In this document: positions 22,302 to 33,524 of the stretch, piece after piece
Position numbering within the stretch: position 1 is the first letter of the stretch
Layout of the letters: each line of letters starts with the position of its first letter
The notes under the pieces: generated by a model
The model's database searches: none
Told to the model about the DNA's origin: nothing
What the model saw: only the letters and a program-made list of their open reading frames with translations
Assembly: GCA_032622095.1 (NCBI GenBank)
Contig: CP136066.1
Location: 108,647,319 to 108,711,318 of the forward strand
Source: Siphonodentalium dalli
Lineage: Eukaryota; Mollusca; Scaphopoda; Gadilida; Siphonodentaliidae
Length of the DNA stretch: 64,000 bases
Direction of reading: 5' to 3'
Made by a program: the position numbers and the translations under genes

Positions 22302-22882
22302 ACCAATTCCTCAACCAAATCAAGCAGTATTCACACCCATATTTCATTGATCACCTTAAATACTGGTATTCCCCACATTATTGAAAATTGCAAGACGATC
22401 GCGCAGGTCTCAGCATAAAGACATCAAGATAATCATATTGGCTACCAGATAAAGCATAACAACTAAACAAAATGACTATAATCACCATCTCACAACCCGA
22501 CCCCCCACCCCATGCCCCCACCCCTTCTTGCCCATCTCTATAAAATAATACACACATTGTAAATACGCACCCGCACTATATACACCCAATATACGTACAC
22601 ATAACACTGTATCATTATACAAGCATAAGGGCCCTGCCCTTGCAAGTTAAACTTTTTGTGGGGTCCTGTTGATATATATATACAATGTATTATAATTATA
22701 TTGAATACGAAATAAATCTTATTGAATCTTGTATGTATTCGCGGATGTCGCTTTCGGACTTCGCGGATGTCTCATATATTGTTGCATTTTAGGTGTGAAC
22801 AATGCCTGGGCCATATATTCTTGAATATTGTATTGAGGGAACATAATGTAACATTGCTGCAGTATGTCTCAGTTGAAATGTT
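22302..22882. other. No gene recognised
   Basis: Contains C-rich and TA microsatellite-like pieces (about 22500 and 22670). No protein-like frame. Confidence 0.4.
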
Positions 22883-22883
22883 A

Positions 22884-23392
22884 CTCTCGGGATCCAATTT
22901 CCAAATAATAGTAGGGGGCAGAATAATAGTACAGGGGTGAAATTTCCTTTAAAATAAATAATAGTATGGGGGCGCAATAATAGTACGGGGGGAATTTTTG
23001 CAAATCAACACTAAGTTAGGGTCAAAAATTGTGGTTAGTTTCATATGTTCTCATGCAGAGATCATTGGGGAAAAATATTGAACCTAATAATTGTTCAAAG
23101 TATCCAATTCATTTTGAACTAATACCAAGTGTCACCCATTTTTGGATAATACATTGATGTTTAAAATGAATGGTTCCTTAGCAATAGTAGAATATTGGGA
23201 ATTTTTTCATGATTTTAGCTTTTAAAACTCTGATAAATTTAGCTTAGGTTTAAGCACATAAATTAATATTTTTTTTACACATTTAGCTGAAATGTAATAA
23301 ACGTAGGGTCCCAAATATATAAAGCAGCGTACAGGGGGATTTCTCCTTGAAAATAGTTAAGCGTACGGGTACGCTTATTTGGATCCCGAGAG
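22884..23392. mobile_element. TA-flanked element, TIR CTCTCGGGATCCAA
   Basis: Flanked by TA (22882-22883 and 23393-23394), with inverted termini CTCTCGGGATCCAA and TTGGATCCCGAGAG. Internal words AATAATAGTACGGGGG are repeated four times near the left end. Related to the element at 19972-22301. Confidence 0.75.
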
Positions 23393-24014
23393 TAGACACT
23401 ACACTGCCAAAATGTCCAGTCCTAACTGCCCATTCTGGCGGCTGATGGCCCCCATTGACCTGCTGAGTGTTATCTGAACAAACAAAAATTAGTCCTAAAT
23501 AACAACAAATATCAACAAAATAAGCCTTGATATTTTCTTATGGAATTATATTGCCTATAGGTAAAATAAGTTCATTACGTTACTAAATTGTCATTGTGTC
23601 TATCAGAAATAGAACCCCTTTAGCCAAAATGACTTCCTTTCACTCTTACCATATACCGGTATGCAAAATAGTATGCTATTGCATACATGGCACTGAGACA
23701 TTAACTATAAGGACTCTTGTTTTGGAGATGGTTGAGTAGTGGCCTGTAAACAATGTTCCCCAAAATAACTAAGAATTTAGATGACATTGGTTGGGTGAAT
23801 TAGGTTTAAGCATTTATATAGTATTGTCTACAATTTCTCTGATAACTAATCATATTCAAATAGCATACCGGTACATGTACCTGGTTTGTATGGTTTTTAT
23901 TGATTTCAGATGGCAATATTGTTGCAAAATTACCAAGGCAAAGCTATTTTTGCCTAGGCACTAGTAGGCAGATTTCTTTCACCTAGACAAAAATATTGCC
24001 TAGGCATCTTTTCC
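23393..24014. other. No feature recognised (upstream of SLC22 gene)
   Basis: A GGCAAAGCTATTTTTGCCTAGGCA-like palindromic patch, split as GGCAAAGC and TTGCCTAGGC, is present near 23935-23985. No exon is seen. Confidence 0.4.
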
Positions 24015-24168
24015 TTAACCCTTTCAGTGCCAAGTCCAATTTTGGAATCAACCCATATCTTAGAGCTCTTTCCATCAATGTATCACATTATTATAATCAA
24101 TAAATTTGAAAAATGATCAAGGAATTATGGATTGATACCAAAATCGGACTTGGCACTGAAAGGGTTAA
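24015..24168. mobile_element. Short piggyBac-like MITE, CCCTTTCAGTGCCAAG
   Basis: TTAA lies at both ends. The arms CCCTTTCAGTGCCAAGTCC and GGACTTGGCACTGAAAGGG are perfect inverted repeats over at least 19 bp and continue imperfectly. It resembles the 5956-6425 element but lacks the hairpin module. Confidence 0.85.
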
Positions 24169-24188
24169 TACCCAGAGTTGATGTAGGT

Positions 24189-24450
24189 TTAACCCTTTCT
24201 TTACTAAGTACTCATTAATGAATACATGTAGTTCCCTTAGAAAATGTTCTCATATTCATAATGAGTACATAGGCCATTTGTTGATCTTATTATCTGAACA
24301 TTTCTCACATATCTTCTGCACTTGCATTATCTATTTGTCTGTCTGTCATCTTCTTTTATTACCTGAACACCCCTCCAAATGAATAAAAGACCATTCCTAG
24401 ATATACTTTATAGCTGAGTGGGAGAATCCATTCAGTATGTAAAGGGTTAA
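24189..24450. mobile_element. piggyBac-like MITE, CTATACTRAA family
   Basis: TTAA lies at both ends. The termini are CCCTTTCTTTACTAAG and TTCAGTATGTAAAGGG. The interior is shared with 27845-28098. Confidence 0.8.
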
Positions 24451-24453
24451 TAG

Positions 24454-24830
24454 TAGGGCTCCAATGATTCATCGTGAATTCAATGTATCATGATACACTT
24501 TCAAACGATACACGTATCATATCATGTTGTGTGTATCGCGATACATGAAATCAAGTAATGTCTGAAGATGGGCTGGTATAAAAAAAGCTAAACCTCCAAT
24601 TATCTCTCAAGTTTACATGTATACTATGTATGATTGTCTCATCTAGCCAACAATTAAATTCCATTTTAGTTTAAATAAACTCTACCTCCAGTTATAAACT
24701 TGTTGTTTCTGATAACTCAGGCGGTATTCATTTGGAAACATTAATTTAGTGATTTGTGATATGTATCGTATCATTGATCATGCATCATGATTCGTATCAT
24801 AGCATGACCAAGTGTATCATTGCAGCCCTG
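24454..24830. mobile_element. hAT-type MITE, 377 bp
   Basis: The ends TAGGGCTCCAATGAT and ATCATTGCAGCCCTG are inverted repeats. The flanks GTTAATAG (24446-24453) and GGTAATAG (24831-24838) are an 8-bp duplication with one difference. Subterminal parts are rich in TGTATCATGATAC-type dyads. The left duplication overlaps the TTAA of the preceding MITE, so the hAT inserted later. Confidence 0.75.
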
Positions 24831-24878
24831 GGTAATAGCTACTATTGCCTACTAAATCAAATTAATAAATTATCATCT

Positions 24879-24966
24879 TGTTTCAGGTTACTAAAGTGAC
24901 GACTGCAGTAACAGCTGAATCAATCCCCGAAAACTAAAAGTTGTGGCCACATTTTTCAACAGCAAA
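24879..24966 (+). promoter_or_regulatory. Candidate splice acceptor and 5' UTR of the SLC22 gene
   Basis: CATCTTGTTTCAG ends at about 24887 and would open an exon that includes 80 bp of leader before the ATG at 24967. Upstream leader exon(s) are not identified. Confidence 0.4.
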
Positions 24967-26571
24967 ATGGAATTAGAGGACTTGATTGAACAGTTGGGGA
25001 GCTTTGGTCCCTATCAGATATTATTATCCATCATCATTAGACTAACTAATGCACCAATGGCTTGGGGAATGCTCCTGATGATGTTTGCGGCGAAGGTACC
25101 TGAGTGGAACTGTAGCAATAGGCCTTCTGTACAGTTTTATAATACATCTGCTATAAATATAAAAAACTATACCATGTTAGCAGATGGAAGTAATACAGCA
25201 CCTGAGGTGACTGAAGACACATCCCTTAATTACTGTAATATCAATGCATCGATGTGTGGGGAAAAGGTTTTCAAACCTCCAGTGGTGACAGTAATGAGTG
25301 AATTTGAGCTCGTTTGTGATAAAACGAGTACCGCCGGAACAATAATATCCATTCAGATGGCAGGCGTATTTGTGTTTGCATTGATTGCTGGACAATTAGC
25401 TGACCTCATTGGTCGGAAGATAACTCTGTTTTCTATGATGATCTTATTCTGTTTAGCAACTGGGCTTTCATCCTTGTCAAATGATTGGAAGGTTTTTGCT
25501 TTCTTTAGATTTCTCATTGGTGGTGGTGCGGGAGGTGTTCTTACGTTAGGAATAGCCCTACCAATGGAATTCACTGGAAAACGACATCGAGCTATTATCG
25601 CAGGCATCCCTGGCTGGCCAATCGGCTCTTCCTCTTTTGCGTTAATAGCATATCTTCTGCAAAACTGGAACCATATCAGTATTGCTACAGCGGTCTTCAC
25701 TTTTCCTTTCCTACTGACATGGTGGTACGTTCCTGAGAGCATAAGGTGGTTACTTGCTCACAACAAGACTAAGCAGGCGGAGGAAATCATAATCAAAGTT
25801 GCACGCTTCAATAACTGTCCCATACCAGATCTGACACAACTTAACAAAGTTATGGAAACGGAGCAACGAAAATCTGAGAAGCAACGGCGGTACTCTTACA
25901 GAGATCTATTCCGAACTCGTCATCTCATTAAAACGGATTTAATTTTGTGTTACATGTGGATGTTTACTGGTCTGGTATTTTATGGGCTGAATTTCAGCGC
26001 AGTGAAACTTTCTGGTAATCTTTATTTAAATATATTTTTCGCAGCCGCTGCAGAAATTCCAGCCGATATAATCATAGTTATTCTTTGCAACAAGATTGGC
26101 AGACGTTGGACTGTGGTGCTGTTCTATTCAATAGCTGGTGCAGCTTCAGCTGCAGCCGTAGTGGTTTCATTCACAGATTTGGATAACAAGATGGATATAT
26201 CAAAGATCTGTGCTTTAATTTCCAAATTTGGTGTAGCGACGGCATGGGCAGCCTTAATTCTCTTCACTTCCGAGTCATATCCAACAGTTATCAGGAACTT
26301 GGGACAAGCAGCTTGTAACATGAGTGCACGAATCGGAACAATAATTGCTCCACAGATTGTGTTTCTCATGCCACTCGAGGGCAGCATCTTTTACATAGTG
26401 GCAGCATTTGGAATGATAACATCAGCAATAATGGGACTGTTTTTGAAAGAAACTCAAAATGAAGCCTTGTCTGACACTATACAAAATGGGAAGAAACAAA
26501 GTGTAGAAAGTGCTGACAAGGAAACGGAAGAATCATATCCCATGGTGCAAAATGGATATGTTCCCTCATGA
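24967..26571 (+). CDS. SLC22-family organic ion transporter (major facilitator), intronless coding region, 534 residues
   Basis: This is a polyspecific plasma-membrane transporter of organic ions of the SLC22 family. I start it at ATG 24967 (MELEDLIEQLGSFGPYQ, typical family N-terminus); the frame is open eight codons further upstream without an ATG. Segments seen: TM1 at about residues 15-42; a large extracellular loop to about 125 with several Cys and N-glycosylation sequons (NCS, NTS, NYT, NAS); the MFS loop signature GQLADLIGRK (about 142-151); PESIRWL (about 256); the second-half loop NKIGRRW (about 375); ESYPTVIRN (about 436). At about 455 there is Arg in MSARIG, where cation transporters OCT1-3 carry Asp. 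Organic anion and OCTN-type members carry Arg there, so anion or zwitterion substrates are more likely. The length is normal for the family (about 550). Most SLC22 genes have many introns; this coding region has none. Possible polyadenylation signals AATAAA lie at 27302-27311. Confidence 0.9.
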   Translation: MELEDLIEQLGSFGPYQILLSIIIRLTNAPMAWGMLLMMFAAKVPEWNCSNRPSVQFYNTSAINIKNYTMLADGSNTAPEVTEDTSLNYCNINASMCGEKVFKPPVVTVMSEFELVCDKTSTAGTIISIQMAGVFVFALIAGQLADLIGRKITLFSMMILFCLATGLSSLSNDWKVFAFFRFLIGGGAGGVLTLGIALPMEFTGKRHRAIIAGIPGWPIGSSSFALIAYLLQNWNHISIATAVFTFPFLLTWWYVPESIRWLLAHNKTKQAEEIIIKVARFNNCPIPDLTQLNKVMETEQRKSEKQRRYSYRDLFRTRHLIKTDLILCYMWMFTGLVFYGLNFSAVKLSGNLYLNIFFAAAAEIPADIIIVILCNKIGRRWTVVLFYSIAGAASAAAVVVSFTDLDNKMDISKICALISKFGVATAWAALILFTSESYPTVIRNLGQAACNMSARIGTIIAPQIVFLMPLEGSIFYIVAAFGMITSAIMGLFLKETQNEALSDTIQNGKKQSVESADKETEESYPMVQNGYVPS

Positions 26572-27320
26572 TTTACAAGTCACGTCAAACTCATGACAGT
26601 ATGAATGCAAATATCATGGCGATGTGTATTTAGTTTTGTGTTTGGTTAAATGAATTATTCTAAGAGTTGAGGGGTGAGCTCAGTTTTGATGGCAGAAACT
26701 GAGCAAGATTATTATCACACACCAAAGTTGTTGGAATGCGTTCTGTATATTTAAGAAATAACTCTTGTTTCGATTAAGTGTTATAACCTAAAAATATGAT
26801 GGTTTGAAGACAATTTCTATAACACATGTATCATTAATTTGTCTCCTAACTGTTCAGTTAAAAATCATCAACTTTTTCAAAACAATAAATATTTATTATA
26901 TTTTAAACCCAGTGTTGGGAAATATATTTCCATAAATTTAGATATGTTCTTTGCGAAACTGCATGCAATAATTATGTCTTGGGAACTAACACCTGCCAAT
27001 CACGCATGCGGCATCCAAACTCCATTTTCATTATATTCTTTGGTCAGTCTGTTGAAATCAACAAGGCTGCCGCCAGCAGGTCTGCTGTCCAGAAATTAGT
27101 TCACACATCAGTCCTGTGTTTTCTTGAAGAGTGACGGACCCTAATTAAGTTTATTTACATATAATCTTAATGGCTAATTAAGTGAAAACCAATTGTTTAC
27201 AGTATTCCATGAATTGAGAGCATATGATTTTTAATTATTCATTTTATGTACTAACATTTTTATGAGAACTACCAACCACTGATAGTTCTTGTGATATTTT
27301 GAATAAATAAAGGTTACGCA
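26572..27320 (+). other. Probable 3' UTR of the SLC22 gene
   Basis: No other feature. Overlapping AATAAA signals lie at 27302 and 27306, with an earlier AATAAA at about 26884. The extent of the UTR is inferred from these signals. Confidence 0.4.
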
Positions 27321-27433
27321 AGTATATTCGTGGCTAACAAAATGGTCTTTTTATATGCAACTAACTTTTGATCATCTATCAACTCAGTGGCTTAAATTTC
27401 ATGTGGAATTCAGTCCGATTAAGCTGCTAATAA

Positions 27434-27800
27434 TATGTGACCCGCCATATAAAATCCAGTCGGAAGTCGGGATTTTTTTACCCTGTGCCAATGCATTCTC
27501 TTATATATGCGAGTCGACCATAGGTCGCCTCGCATATATAAGAATATGAGCAGATGACACTCTTCTATATGCTTCTATATATGTGTGGGGCTCCCTGCAG
27601 GGTAATGGATGTTTTTTATTTTATGTCCTAAAAATTGTCAGAAACATTTATTTAAAAAAAATGATAAAAAATTGTTAGGCCAATGCATTCTCTTATATAT
27701 GCGAGGCGACCTATGGTCGACTCGCATATATAAGAGAATGCATTGGCATAGGGTAAAAAAATCCCAACTTCCGACTGGATTTTATATGGCGGGTCACATA
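27434..27800. mobile_element. TA-flanked MITE, TGTGACCCGCC termini, with hairpin modules
   Basis: TA plus TGTGACCCGCCATAT at the left and the complement ATATGGCGGGTCACA plus TA at the right. The inverted repeat extends inward through CCAGTCGGAAGT and ACCCTGTGCC into a 69-bp hairpin module on each side. The left module (from 27487) is cut by a deletion; the right module (27679-27747) is complete. A second copy (33664-34053) has a demonstrable TA empty site. Confidence 0.85.
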
Positions 27801-27844
27801 TGTGATACTAATTTTGAACAGTTTCAGACATTTGAACTGTCTCT

Positions 27845-28098
27845 TTAACCCGTTCTATACTAAAGCATCACTGATGAGTAGTTGTCCCATAGGAAATGTT
27901 CAGATAATAAGTTCAACAAATGACCATATGTGAACTTATTATCTAAACATTTCCCTCATTAAATAAGGTTTCTTTTGCAATTTTATTTATCTGTCATCTG
28001 CTGTTATCACCTTAACATCCCTCCAAATGAATAATAGACCATTCTGATCAATACTTTATAACTGACTGGGAGAATCCATTTAGTATAGAAAGGGTTAA
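27845..28098. mobile_element. piggyBac-like MITE, CTATACTRAA family
   Basis: TTAA lies at 27845 and 28095. The termini are CCCGTTCTATACTAAA and TTTAGTATAGAAAGGG. Confidence 0.85.
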
Positions 28099-28355
28099 CT
28101 TAACTACATATATACTAGTCTGCTAGTTAGTCTGTGTGGTGTGCTGTTTTTTATGTTTCAGTCCAAAGTAAAAGACATTTTAGTGCTATGCATAACCTGG
28201 TGTTATTAAATCACACAAAATTTCAGAGGAGTTTATTATGTATTATATTATATATTATGTGGATATTTGCTATAACATTCTGAACATAGTTTGAAGAGAA
28301 AAAAATCTAGTCATAAGTTTTCAAAATATATATATATATTTTTTTTAAGTTAGAT
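28099..28355. other. No feature recognised
   Basis: AT-rich gap between a MITE and the large foldback. Confidence 0.4.
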
Positions 28356-31300
28356 TGAAGGGGTACTGTATAGTCTGGTCGATAAAAGGTTTGACCTAGA
28401 AAAAATTTGGACTAAGTTGGTTTGTATATCATTTTGAAGAGGAATATATCCTCCATAACATATCCAAAATCCGCTAAAATCCGCTTTGAGCATTTTTTGT
28501 AATTCAAGATGGCGTCCAAGATGGCTGCCATTTTCATATAAGTCAGCTTGATGCAATTATAGTGAGAACATCTTGTCATATATATACACATATATACATT
28601 TTTGTGAAGCTAAGACATAACGCCATCTTTATGTGCCAAAATTGGAACTCCCCGTCCAAGATGGCCGCTAAAATGACGACTGGAAGTGGATTTTTTACGT
28701 TTTTTTAATAATATCTTTAAGATAAGTGTCTGTGGTTTGGAACTGGTTGAGAATTTTGGCTTTATTTTGTATACAGCATGTTAAATGACAATTGGAGCAA
28801 TGAAATATGCTGTTCGTGAGGTCCACACCCCTTCTGATCACTCAAAAAATCGATTTTACAAAACGCGGTATAACATTTCACAAAAGATTCCCAAGATTCT
28901 AATCATATTTCATCAAGAAGTGGGAAGAACTGTGCAATGTAACTGATCCATTCTATATCTTATTGATATTCGAATTCAAAGGTACCAAAATTGTCACTTT
29001 GGCTCAAAATGGCTGCCAATATGGCCACCAAAATATGGAAAATGTTAATTATTATCCCAGCGTGCCACGCAACCGCTTACAAGTTAGGGTGATGCACACA
29101 GTTGACTAGTATGTCTTATATAGCTTGAGTACTAACATTTCTGATGCACCTTTGGTATTTTGTTACTATTTTAACCACTGAAATTACCAGAATTATTCGA
29201 AATTTTCTGTCACAATCCTGATATCAAAATCGGCAAAAAAATCGCTGTTCAGGTTTGAGCCATATTTTGAAAGTAAAATGGAACTATGTTTGGTATCAAA
29301 GATGTTTATTGTTTTGATATGTGTTACATGTGTCACACTGAGTTGTGTTAGACAAAATTACTCAAGATGGCTTCCAAAATGGCAACCAAGTTGGTAAACA
29401 TGATATACATAAACATATGTGTATATACGTGGTGTATATGTATACATAATCAATTGTGACTCACGTGCTACTTAATCAACTAAATGTTCTATTCTGATTG
29501 CCCCGGTACCCTACGAGTCATGACAAATTCATTTTGATGAATGCAATATGGATTTTGCGTAAAGTTTCCTTGTTTTTGAATGGAAATGAGCAGAACGTTG
29601 AAACCGAACTGAGATGGATCATATTAAGTGGCTATTCTGGTCCATTAGCATCAACATTGATCAACTTAATACAGTGTGTATGTCTGTTGATTGTCTGGTC
29701 ATAGGCGATGTGAGTAGGTATACATGGAACTATTGTATTCATGAATGGTGTGAATAGTTATACAATGTGTGACTATATGGTCATGGATGGGATGTCCATA
29801 GTGAGATGTATATAAGGAGTAGCTGTATGCTGATGTGTGATGTGAACATGTTTACAGTGAGTGGCTGTCTGGTCATTGAAGTGGTGTATGGTCATAACAA
29901 GAGCAGCTACACTGTCCTGTATGTATACATGGAGTGATTGTGTGGTCAGTGGTGGGCTGTACATATGTACATTGGGTGGATGTATTGTCATGGGCGGGTG
30001 TATATGTATACACATGTTGGATGTATGGTAATGGATGGGTGTATGTATAAATAGGGTGTGGTTGTGTGGTTATGGGCAATGTGTATATGTATACACGGAA
30101 TGACTGCACGGTCATTGTTGAAGTGTATATGCATACCTGGAATACACTGTGATGGCCATTGGCGACTAGTGTATATAGAGAGCAACCTCATGGTGATGGA
30201 TGGGATGTATATGTTAATATGTACTATTGTATTGTCTTTGGTGGTGTGTACAAGAATACAGTAACTAGCTGAATGCTCGTGGAGAGGGTGTATATGTATA
30301 CAGCGAGTGGCTGAATTGTCACGATTGAGCTGTATATGCAAGTCTGACGTGTACGAATGGCCGTGTGTGCGGGGTATTGGTATATCTAAGGGTTGTATGG
30401 CCATTGGTGAGGTATATATACACACCTGGAGTGACGCTGTGTCATGGGTGAGATGTATATCATGAGTGACTACATGGCCATGGCACGGCCAATATGTACA
30501 TATGTATATGGGGATTGACAGTATGACAAAATTAATGGTGGGGTGAATTGATATACAAGGAGTGACTATGATCACGAATCTGGTTTATGCGTATACAGCG
30601 AGAAGCTGAAATGTCATGGGTCAGGTGTATATGCAAGTCTGGAGTGTATGAATGGCCGTATGCGCGGTACGAGACATTGATATATCTAGAAGGGCTGTAA
30701 GGCCACTTTTGTGAGGTTATATGTATATACCTAGAGTGACTCTATGGTTTTGGGTTGGGTGTATATGTATATCTTGAGTGGCTATATGGCCATGGGTGTC
30801 GCAAATATGTATATATACAGGGAGTGAGACTGTATGACCACTGGTGAGGCAAATAGATATACAAGTAATATATAACAATGGATGTAGCGAACAGGTATGG
30901 AGTGACTGTATGGTCATCGGTGAGGTGTATATGTATATATTTAGTGGCTGTATAGCTATGCATGTGGCAAATACATATACATGGAGTGACTGTATGGCCT
31001 ATGGTTAGGCGAATAGGTATACAAGAGGTTACTTTGTGTTCATGTATGTAGTGAATATGTATACAGGTCATGTGATGTGTGGGAGTATACCTGGTGTGTC
31101 TGCAATGTTATTCACGGCTATATGACCATGCGTTGGTGTATGGGTAAACCTAATTGTGGCTGTATGGTAATGGGTGAGTTGTATGTCTATACAGCGAGTG
31201 GCACATTGCCATTTACGTGGTATTCATGTATGTATATATGGAGTGACTGCATGCTCATGTGTGATTTGTACTGGTGCACCTTTGTGTGACTATCACTTTC

Positions 31301-32706
31301 CACAATAACTCAAGGATATGTTAATCGATAGAGGTAATATCAGAGTGTTCTCCACATTAATTGCGTTTTATATGCAATGTGAAGAAAACGGTTTTCCTGA
31401 CAATAGTTTATAAGTTAATCAATTTTGATGCTAATGGGCCAGAGTAGCCACATAATATGATACCTGTCAGTTCAGGTTCAACGTTCCGTCCGTTTCCGTA
31501 AAAAACATGGACATAATCCCAAAAGAGGTGTTCGGCAAAATTCATACTGCATCCCTTAAAATTAATTTGTCGTGCCCCATAAGGTTTTGGGACAACCATA
31601 ATATAAGATTAAGTTGTCCATTGATTAAGTAGCATCTTTAATAACCAAGTGAGTCACAATTTGCTACGATTTCGGAACAGCCGAGAATAATGTTCGGAAT
31701 ATAAACTTTTTACTAAATTTGGTTGCCATTTTGCATGTAATCTTGAGTAATATTGTCTAAAACACCACACTATGTCATATTTAAGGCATATCAAAATAAA
31801 AAGAACCTTTGATACTAAAGATAGTGATTTTTTGCCGAGTTTGATGCTGTTTGTGATAGAAAAATCCCATAATTCTGGTGATTTCAGAATGGTAAATAGT
31901 AAAAATTAATCAAGGTGCATAAGAAATGTTGGTATTCAATGTATATAATACGGAATAGCCATTTGTGTACATCACCATAACTTGTAAGCGGTTGCATGGC
32001 ACGTTGGGATAATAATAAACATTTTTCCATATTTTGGCGGCCATTTTGACAGCCATTTTGAGCCAAAGTGACAATTTTGGTACCATTCAGTTCGAATATC
32101 AATAAGATATAGAATGGATCAGTTACATTGCACAGTTCTTCCCACTTCTTGGTCAAATGTGACCAGAATCACAAAGGGGATCTTTTGTAAAATGTTATAC
32201 CGCGTTTTGTAAAATCGAATTTTTGAGTGATCGGAAGGGTGTGGACCTCCACGAACAGCATATTTCATTGTTCCAATGGTCAGTTAACATGCTATATATA
32301 CAAAATAGAGTCACAATTCTCAACCAGTTCAAGACCTCAGAAACTTATCTTAAAAGTATTAGTAAAAACGTATGAATTCCACTTCCGGTCGCAATTTTGG
32401 CGGCCATCTTGGACTGGAAGTTTCAATTGTGGCACATAAAGATGGCGTTATGTTATAGCTTCACAAAAATGTATACAAGTGTATACATATGACAAGATGT
32501 TCTCACTATAATTGCATCGAGCTGACTTATAGAAAAATGGCAGCCATCTTGGACGCCATCTTGAATTACAAAAATTGCTCAAAGCGGATTTTAGCGGATT
32601 TTGGATATGTTATAGAGGAGAGCTTCCTCTTCAAAATGATATAAAAACCAACTTAGTCCAAATTTTTTCTAGGTTGACCCTAAAATTTTAGTTTATCGAC
32701 CAGACT
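28356..32706. mobile_element. Large foldback element: ~1.3-kb inverted arms around a minisatellite core
   Basis: The left arm (28356-29690) and right arm (31410-32706) are inverted copies, about 80-85 percent alike by eye. Shared landmarks are AGTCTGGTCGATAAA at the outer ends, AAATCCGCTAAAATCCGC, GATGGCCGCTAAAAT, CATAAAGATGGCG, GAACGTTGAA and CCATTAGCATCAA near the inner ends. The outer left end, AAGGGGTACTGTATAG, resembles the termini of the TTAA foldbacks at 1 and 44251; the right end is damaged. There is no intact ORF. The superfamily is uncertain. Confidence 0.8.
29700..31290. repeat. Degenerate minisatellite core of the large foldback
   Basis: The whole interval is built from a loosely conserved unit of about 45 bp with consensus parts GTGTATATGTATACA, TGGAGTGACTGTATGG and TCATGGGTGAG. 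Long open frames on the minus strand (up to 195 codons) merely translate this repeat. Confidence 0.8.
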
Positions 32707-32713
32707 AGTATGC

Positions 32714-33440
32714 CATTTACAATAAATTCCCGGTAATAATAACGACCTAATATCGTTATATGTAGAAAAATAAGTAATTTGAGTCGACAACGGCAATTTG
32801 TATCTTCGCATTCCGGCTAATCTGTATCATTAATTTGTGCTCAACAGACTTTCAAATAATGGAAATCTGGTTACCTTATTATGCAACAGAGACTATAGAA
32901 ACAAACAACATTTGAGTACAGTATCCCTTTAAGAATATTAAGAACGGTCCTTTGGGAGACTCGCATATCTAAGAGAATGCACTGACACAGGATCTTTAAT
33001 ACTGCACCAATGCAGCCTCTGATCATCGAAGGGTTAACTAGTATTAATTCTTATGACAATGACTTCACATAAATTATTCATTACCAGAAATCATGTACCT
33101 TGATAATGATCTCAACATGGAACCAATGCATTGACCAGCCAAGTTGGCAATTTAGAAGACATCTCCCTAAAATATGCCACTTCTCCCTATTTTTGTATCA
33201 ATAAATTCCCTGTAATAACAATGATCTAATATCGATAATATATAGAAAAGTAAGTAATCTGAGTCAACAATTTGTATCTTCGCATTCCAGCTAATCTGCC
33301 ATCTGTAACATTACTTTGTACTCAAAATGTCTCAAATACAATTAAATAATGGAAATCTAGTTACCTTATTCTACGACTCAAGAGACTATAGAAACAAACC
33401 ACATTTGAGTACAGTATCTCTTTAAGAATATTAAGAAAGG
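32714..33440. repeat. Local duplication R1-D-R2
   Basis: 32714-32945 (R1) and about 33203-33440 (R2) are direct copies (CAATAAATTCC..., ATTCCRGCTAATCTG, CATTTGAGTACAGTATC), both ending in CTTTAAGAATATTAAGAA. Between them lies D (32943-33200), itself a copy of about 35310-35580. Confidence 0.7.
32943..33200. repeat. Segment D, copy 1: right half of a double-hairpin MITE plus flank
   Basis: Half a hairpin (GGGAGACTCGCATATC...), then AGGATCTTTAATACTGC, then GAAGGGTTAA (TTAA at 33034-33037), then about 165 bp that also follow the MITE at 35161-35418 (ACTAGTATTAATTCTTATG to CACTTCTCCCTATTTTTG). Confidence 0.7.
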
Positions 33441-33524
33441 TGAAATATTCACGAAAATGAATAAATATTCATACACTTCTATTTGAAATACAAGAATATG
33501 TATTTATGATATGTACGCAGCACT

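Noticed and set aside
24943-24966. Upstream extension of the SLC22 frame (eight codons starting at GTG)
   Set aside because: GTG is not a likely start in a eukaryote; the ATG at 24967 begins the typical family N-terminus.
25177-26387. Antisense frames within the SLC22 exon
   Set aside because: Shadows of the strongly supported plus-strand coding region.
29988-30575. 195-codon minus-strand frame rich in His, Ile and Thr
   Set aside because: It only translates the minisatellite core of the foldback; overlapping frames show the same repeat-driven peptide.
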